Source: Nageia nagi
Taxonomy: Eukaryota > Pinophyta
Reading direction: 5' to 3'
Length of the DNA stretch: 64,000 nucleotides
Assembly (NCBI GenBank): GCA_050084985.1
Contig: JBITNC010000001.1
Location: 57,970,001 to 58,034,000, forward strand
The translations under genes were made by a program, and so were the position numbers. This document shows, piece by piece, positions 60,457 through 64,000 of the stretch. The notes below the pieces were generated by a model. The model saw only the letters and a program-made list of their open reading frames with translations, ran no database searches and was not told the DNA's origin. Within the stretch, counting starts at the first letter, position 1. Each line of letters starts with the position of its first letter.

Positions 60457-62562
60457 CAAAATATGATTCAAATTTTTAAAAAATACAAAAATAAGATATT
60501 TCTAAAATCCAAACAAATCAAAAAATTACTAAAAATAAAAAATATATATGTACATATTTATCTATTATATTTATGCACACTCATAAAATCATTTTTGAGC
60601 ATATTGGCTATGGGTGTATTTCCTATGTGTTCATATTATACCATATCACTATGTTCATTTTGTCCATTCTTACTTTCATTGTTACAAAACTATTAAATAT
60701 CAAACATGATGATTTTAGTAACTTACCAAGTGGTATATACAAGCTACATATCCATCCACATACTATTTATATATATAGATGTATGTATAAATAAAGAGGT
60801 TGTTTTATGAATATGTACAAAGTTTTTTGAAACTTAGAATGATAAATAAACATAACTATGATACATCTTTAGGATATTATGAATGCACACACATTTTCAC
60901 ATTTAAACTCTTGAAAAATCAAAAGCTAGATGTTCCTTGAGCATAATTTCAAGTGTTTATTTTCTATTATTTCATTTCATCCCAAACCTAAGAGCTAGGA
61001 TAGAGGAAAAGGGAATAGGGAAAAAGAAAATAGAAATAAAAATCTACATATAGATAGAAAAATATTTAAAAAAAAAAGATAAAAAAAAGTAGAATTCTTG
61101 GGTTATTACAGTATCCTCTATCAGGGCTATGAATGCTTGACTAGTAATAGATCAAGGCTACAATGGGATCTAGGGGTTAGTCTCCCCCAGGGCTATGGAC
61201 CATTTGTAAGAAGTATACCTTATGAAGTGGTGACATGTCTAGTATCCATGTTGGACCTTTGTATGTTTCATAATATGAATCAGCTTACATATTTTATGCT
61301 CTTGAAACATTAAGTTTGTGAGCATCAAGAGAAGTAAATGAACATCATTGTACACACACAAGTTCATAGTAAACTTATGTGTATTATAACCTTGTTTTAT
61401 ATCATCCCTAGTAGATGAAACCAAAACAAAATATTATTTGATGAGGTTAATATTGAATGTCTTATTTATTACACTTCTTTATTATATTTTTCATTCATTC
61501 CACCTATCAATATATACATTATTATTGTAAACTTGGTGATTTATTGGCATGTTATGTTTGGCATCCATATAGTTATGTTATTCATTCATTTACCATGTTT
61601 AGGAGTATAAAATTAATAATTTCATTTATTCATACATCCACATATTCCCTACATTCATCTTTATGGGTTGTTAAATTCAAGGTGCTTATACATTCCTTTG
61701 GAAAAATAATAAGTAATTGTTATTCCCATATTTATAGGATTCAATATTATTGTTGTTAAAAACTCTTGCTTATACCTTTTTCTACAAGATCAAGCAAGAA
61801 ATTTCTCCTATTAGATTGATAGAAGTCAACCCTAGAACATTGTTAAAATTCATAGCTTCTATCATTTTTTTCGGATGAAGAGCAAGCAATTATTCGTCCT
61901 TTTGACTTGGAATTCGATGTTCTTATTCCCATTACACTCATTACATCAACCCATAAAATGTATATATTATTCCATATGTGTTATCTCATTACAATTGTTT
62001 AAACCATATGTGAAAAAAAGCCAAAAATAGAAAATGATGATATCTAATTCTATACTACTATAAATAGAATCTTGTCCTAACTATAATAATATTATTATAA
62101 ACATGATAAATAACCACTAACTATTAAACATTTACATCAATCATCAATCATTATCACATTAAAAAATTAAATCAATTTATGAAAATATACATCATGATAC
62201 TAATCTAAAAACATCTCATCAACTTGAAAATAAAACATCCAAACCGAAACATACACATTTAAAAGATACATCATCTATTAAAACAAAATATCTAGGAAGA
62301 TAACATAACATCAAACCATCATCATGTAAAACATAATCATAAAATATGCATGAGATATGATCATCACATATATATATATCCAAAATAATCATATAATATC
62401 CACCAACTAATTAAAAATTAATGATCATGTCCATCCAATGGAACTAGGTCATGATCCCTATGATCTCAAAAATGAATATAAAAATACCACCATTGCAAAT
62501 ATAATTCTATAACATCATATCAAGTGTCTAACATGCAATGAAAATAAAAACACATAAAATCA
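59045..62562. other. Probable Gypsy-B 3' region and AT-rich spacer
   Basis: Small plus-strand frames (59174-59416, Pro/Ser-rich; 59682-60132) may continue the post-integrase coding region but show no known domain. A GC-richer patch at about 61110-61250 (TATCAGGGCTATGAATGC, CCCCCAGGGCTATGG) looks like conserved element sequence, of a kind I cannot name. No 3' LTR matching 47058-47936 was found. Confidence 0.45.
60404..60452. repeat. (CATA)n/(TA)n microsatellite
   Basis: Four CATA units are followed by about sixteen TA dinucleotides. Confidence 0.95.
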
Positions 62563-64000
62563 TGACTTTGGGGCATCCTCATAGGCACTACCCTCTCCCT
62601 CATCATGACTATTGGTATTATTAATTATTTGACATGGATAAACCACCCCACTAATCTACTTGGACTCATATTTCATCCCATTACATGTAGCTTGGATGAT
62701 CTAACTGGGTGATGAGATGAATACACATGATTCATACTCCTGCTATGAGATGTCACTCACCCATCCTGCCTACCTTATGCATTGGAAGTACCCTATGTAC
62801 CATTGGCTATGGTCATAGTCAAAGTATGAATATTAATAAGGATATAGCCTCAAGGAGGAAGGGGAGAATCTAAGCTAGGTGCATAAGTAGGAACACTAGT
62901 CAACCATGTAATAATCACTCCTTGGTAATAGTCCCTCAAGATACAGATATCTCAAATAAATGAAGAGGACTACCTCTCCACACCTGCTAAAGTATATTCT
63001 CTCCCAAATTTTTGTTGTTGTAAGGTCTATACCATATACCTAGCCTTGTCTTTCTCTCACCTATATCTACTCTAATGATGATTGAGACTATACCAGGTAG
63101 AATTTCAACTTTGAGATCTCTACCAGTAAGGAATCAATATTGTAAAACTAAGATGTAGATACCTCCTCTTTTGTAGTTCTAACCTCCTCAACCTAATTCC
63201 CATCAACCTTCTTAGCCACCTTAGGAATATCTATTATAAGCCTATCTCAACCTCTTAGGCCACAACTACATAAGGTCCTACCCTAGGATCCTCAACCTGC
63301 TATCTCACTCATCGACCCTGCTCCTCTGTATCTCTCTCCTCCTAATCAATCTACCACTAGAAGAAAAAACCTCAATAACCCCCATGTCATCCTCAATATA
63401 CTCCTCCTCAATGGCCTCCTCCTAAGTAGAATCAAGCTCTACATATACCAATGTGTAATTTTCCTTGACAGTAAGGGTGCCCTCATGTTGGTACCTCACT
63501 AGTTCTAGAGGGATATCTTGAACCAAGGAAAATTGATGCCTAACCTAATCAAAATAAAAAAAATCTATAAACTATATCTATTGATCACTTAGAACCTTCT
63601 TTTGATGAATGCCTGTGAGGTCATCCCATGTTGGGTACAAATGATACAGCTTGTATCTCACATGATTGGCACTAACTAAGTAAGCATGGTTTGATAAAAC
63701 TTAATATCTCTATGAATATCATATATTGGATGATGGTAAAATTCCTCTCTCCATATCATAATGCCAACTAGATACTCTGCATGGCTATGAAAACCATGAA
63801 TGGGTAGCTTGAAATGTTGAGCAACTATGATATGCTCATACACCCAAGCCTAAAGTGTAATCATCACAAAAATTTAAGATCTATGACCCTATGAATAGAA
63901 GAATAACTTGCTAAAAATTTATGCTAGCAAGGTTGGTGCCCAAGTGTATACTATGCCATGCTACATTTATGTCTACCATAATCGGTAATAATTACCATGG
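62563..64000 (-). pseudogene. Decayed coding region, possibly plant-mobile-domain type
   Basis: On the minus strand, from the right edge, AWVYEHIIVAQHFKLPIHGF near 63840 resembles the WxxEH block of PMD proteins. It is followed by VGIMIWREEFYHPIYDIHRD and then HVRYKLYHLYPTWDDLTGIH near 63660-63610. An acidic stretch (LDSTxEEAIEEEYIEDDMGV) lies near 63400. A plausible C-terminus, SHDEGEGSAYEDAPKS, stops near 62563. Many stops are TAG, TAA or TGA at probable Gln or Arg codons. The N-terminal part, which would decide the family, lies beyond the window. Confidence 0.4.

Noticed and set aside
1-64000. Intact host genes, tRNA or rRNA genes
   Set aside because: None found by reading both strands. 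All long frames are retroelement, transposon-type or composition artefacts.

Overview
The window looks like intergenic DNA from a large, repeat-dominated plant nuclear genome, probably a seed plant. It is AT-rich throughout. I see no rRNA, tRNA, operon or intact host gene. Nearly all recognisable coding sequence is decayed Ty1/copia or Ty3/gypsy retrotransposon protein, or plant transposon-type protein (plant mobile domain, hAT-like). The old, deeply nested insertions and long AT-rich spacers would suit a gymnosperm, but the sequence alone does not fix the species.

Left third (1-22 kb). The 5' end of a minus-strand Tork-like copia element (gag start, primer-binding site, LTR) runs off the left edge. 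A plus-strand Ty3/gypsy element of the Tat/Athila type (here Gypsy-A) runs from about 2.3 kb to beyond 19.85 kb. It is split between its protease and reverse transcriptase by a non-autonomous LTR element with about 2.28-kb LTRs and an internal region of only 0.89 kb made of 91-bp tandem repeats (4017-14505, TSD CATAA). The right LTR of that element is split by a complete Tork-like copia element (Copia-1, 8052-13085, TSD CCTAG). The left LTR preserves the matching empty site. This gives a three-layer nest with a readable order of events.

Middle (22-44 kb). A complete minus-strand copia element (Copia-2, 22223-31208, TSD GGTTG) is followed by a decayed plant-mobile-domain protein with a coiled-coil tail (32.6-34.4 kb). 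Next comes the least explained part of the window, 35.3-44.3 kb. A decayed, apparently intron-containing plus-strand gene of unknown family (36.0-39.75 kb) faces a decayed minus-strand hAT-like transposase gene (41.1-43.5 kb). Arrays of a related 24-bp repeat with a GATGATCAT or GATGAGCAT core lie outside both genes, inside an intron of the first, and between the two. I propose this as a candidate two-gene DNA transposon with subterminal repeat arrays. Its termini were not found.

Right third (44-64 kb). A long non-coding stretch leads into a second plus-strand Tat-like gypsy element (Gypsy-B). Its candidate LTR and primer-binding site are at about 47.06-47.96 kb, gag at 49.8-52.2 kb, protease at 52.5-53.3 kb, RT and RNase H at 54.8-56.5 kb and integrase at 56.6-57.9 kb. 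It is followed by an unusual post-integrase ORF containing a protein module present twice. The right edge holds a minus-strand decayed coding region that may be another plant-mobile-domain protein.

All base counts, identities and repeat periods here were made by eye from the sequence and should be read as approximate.
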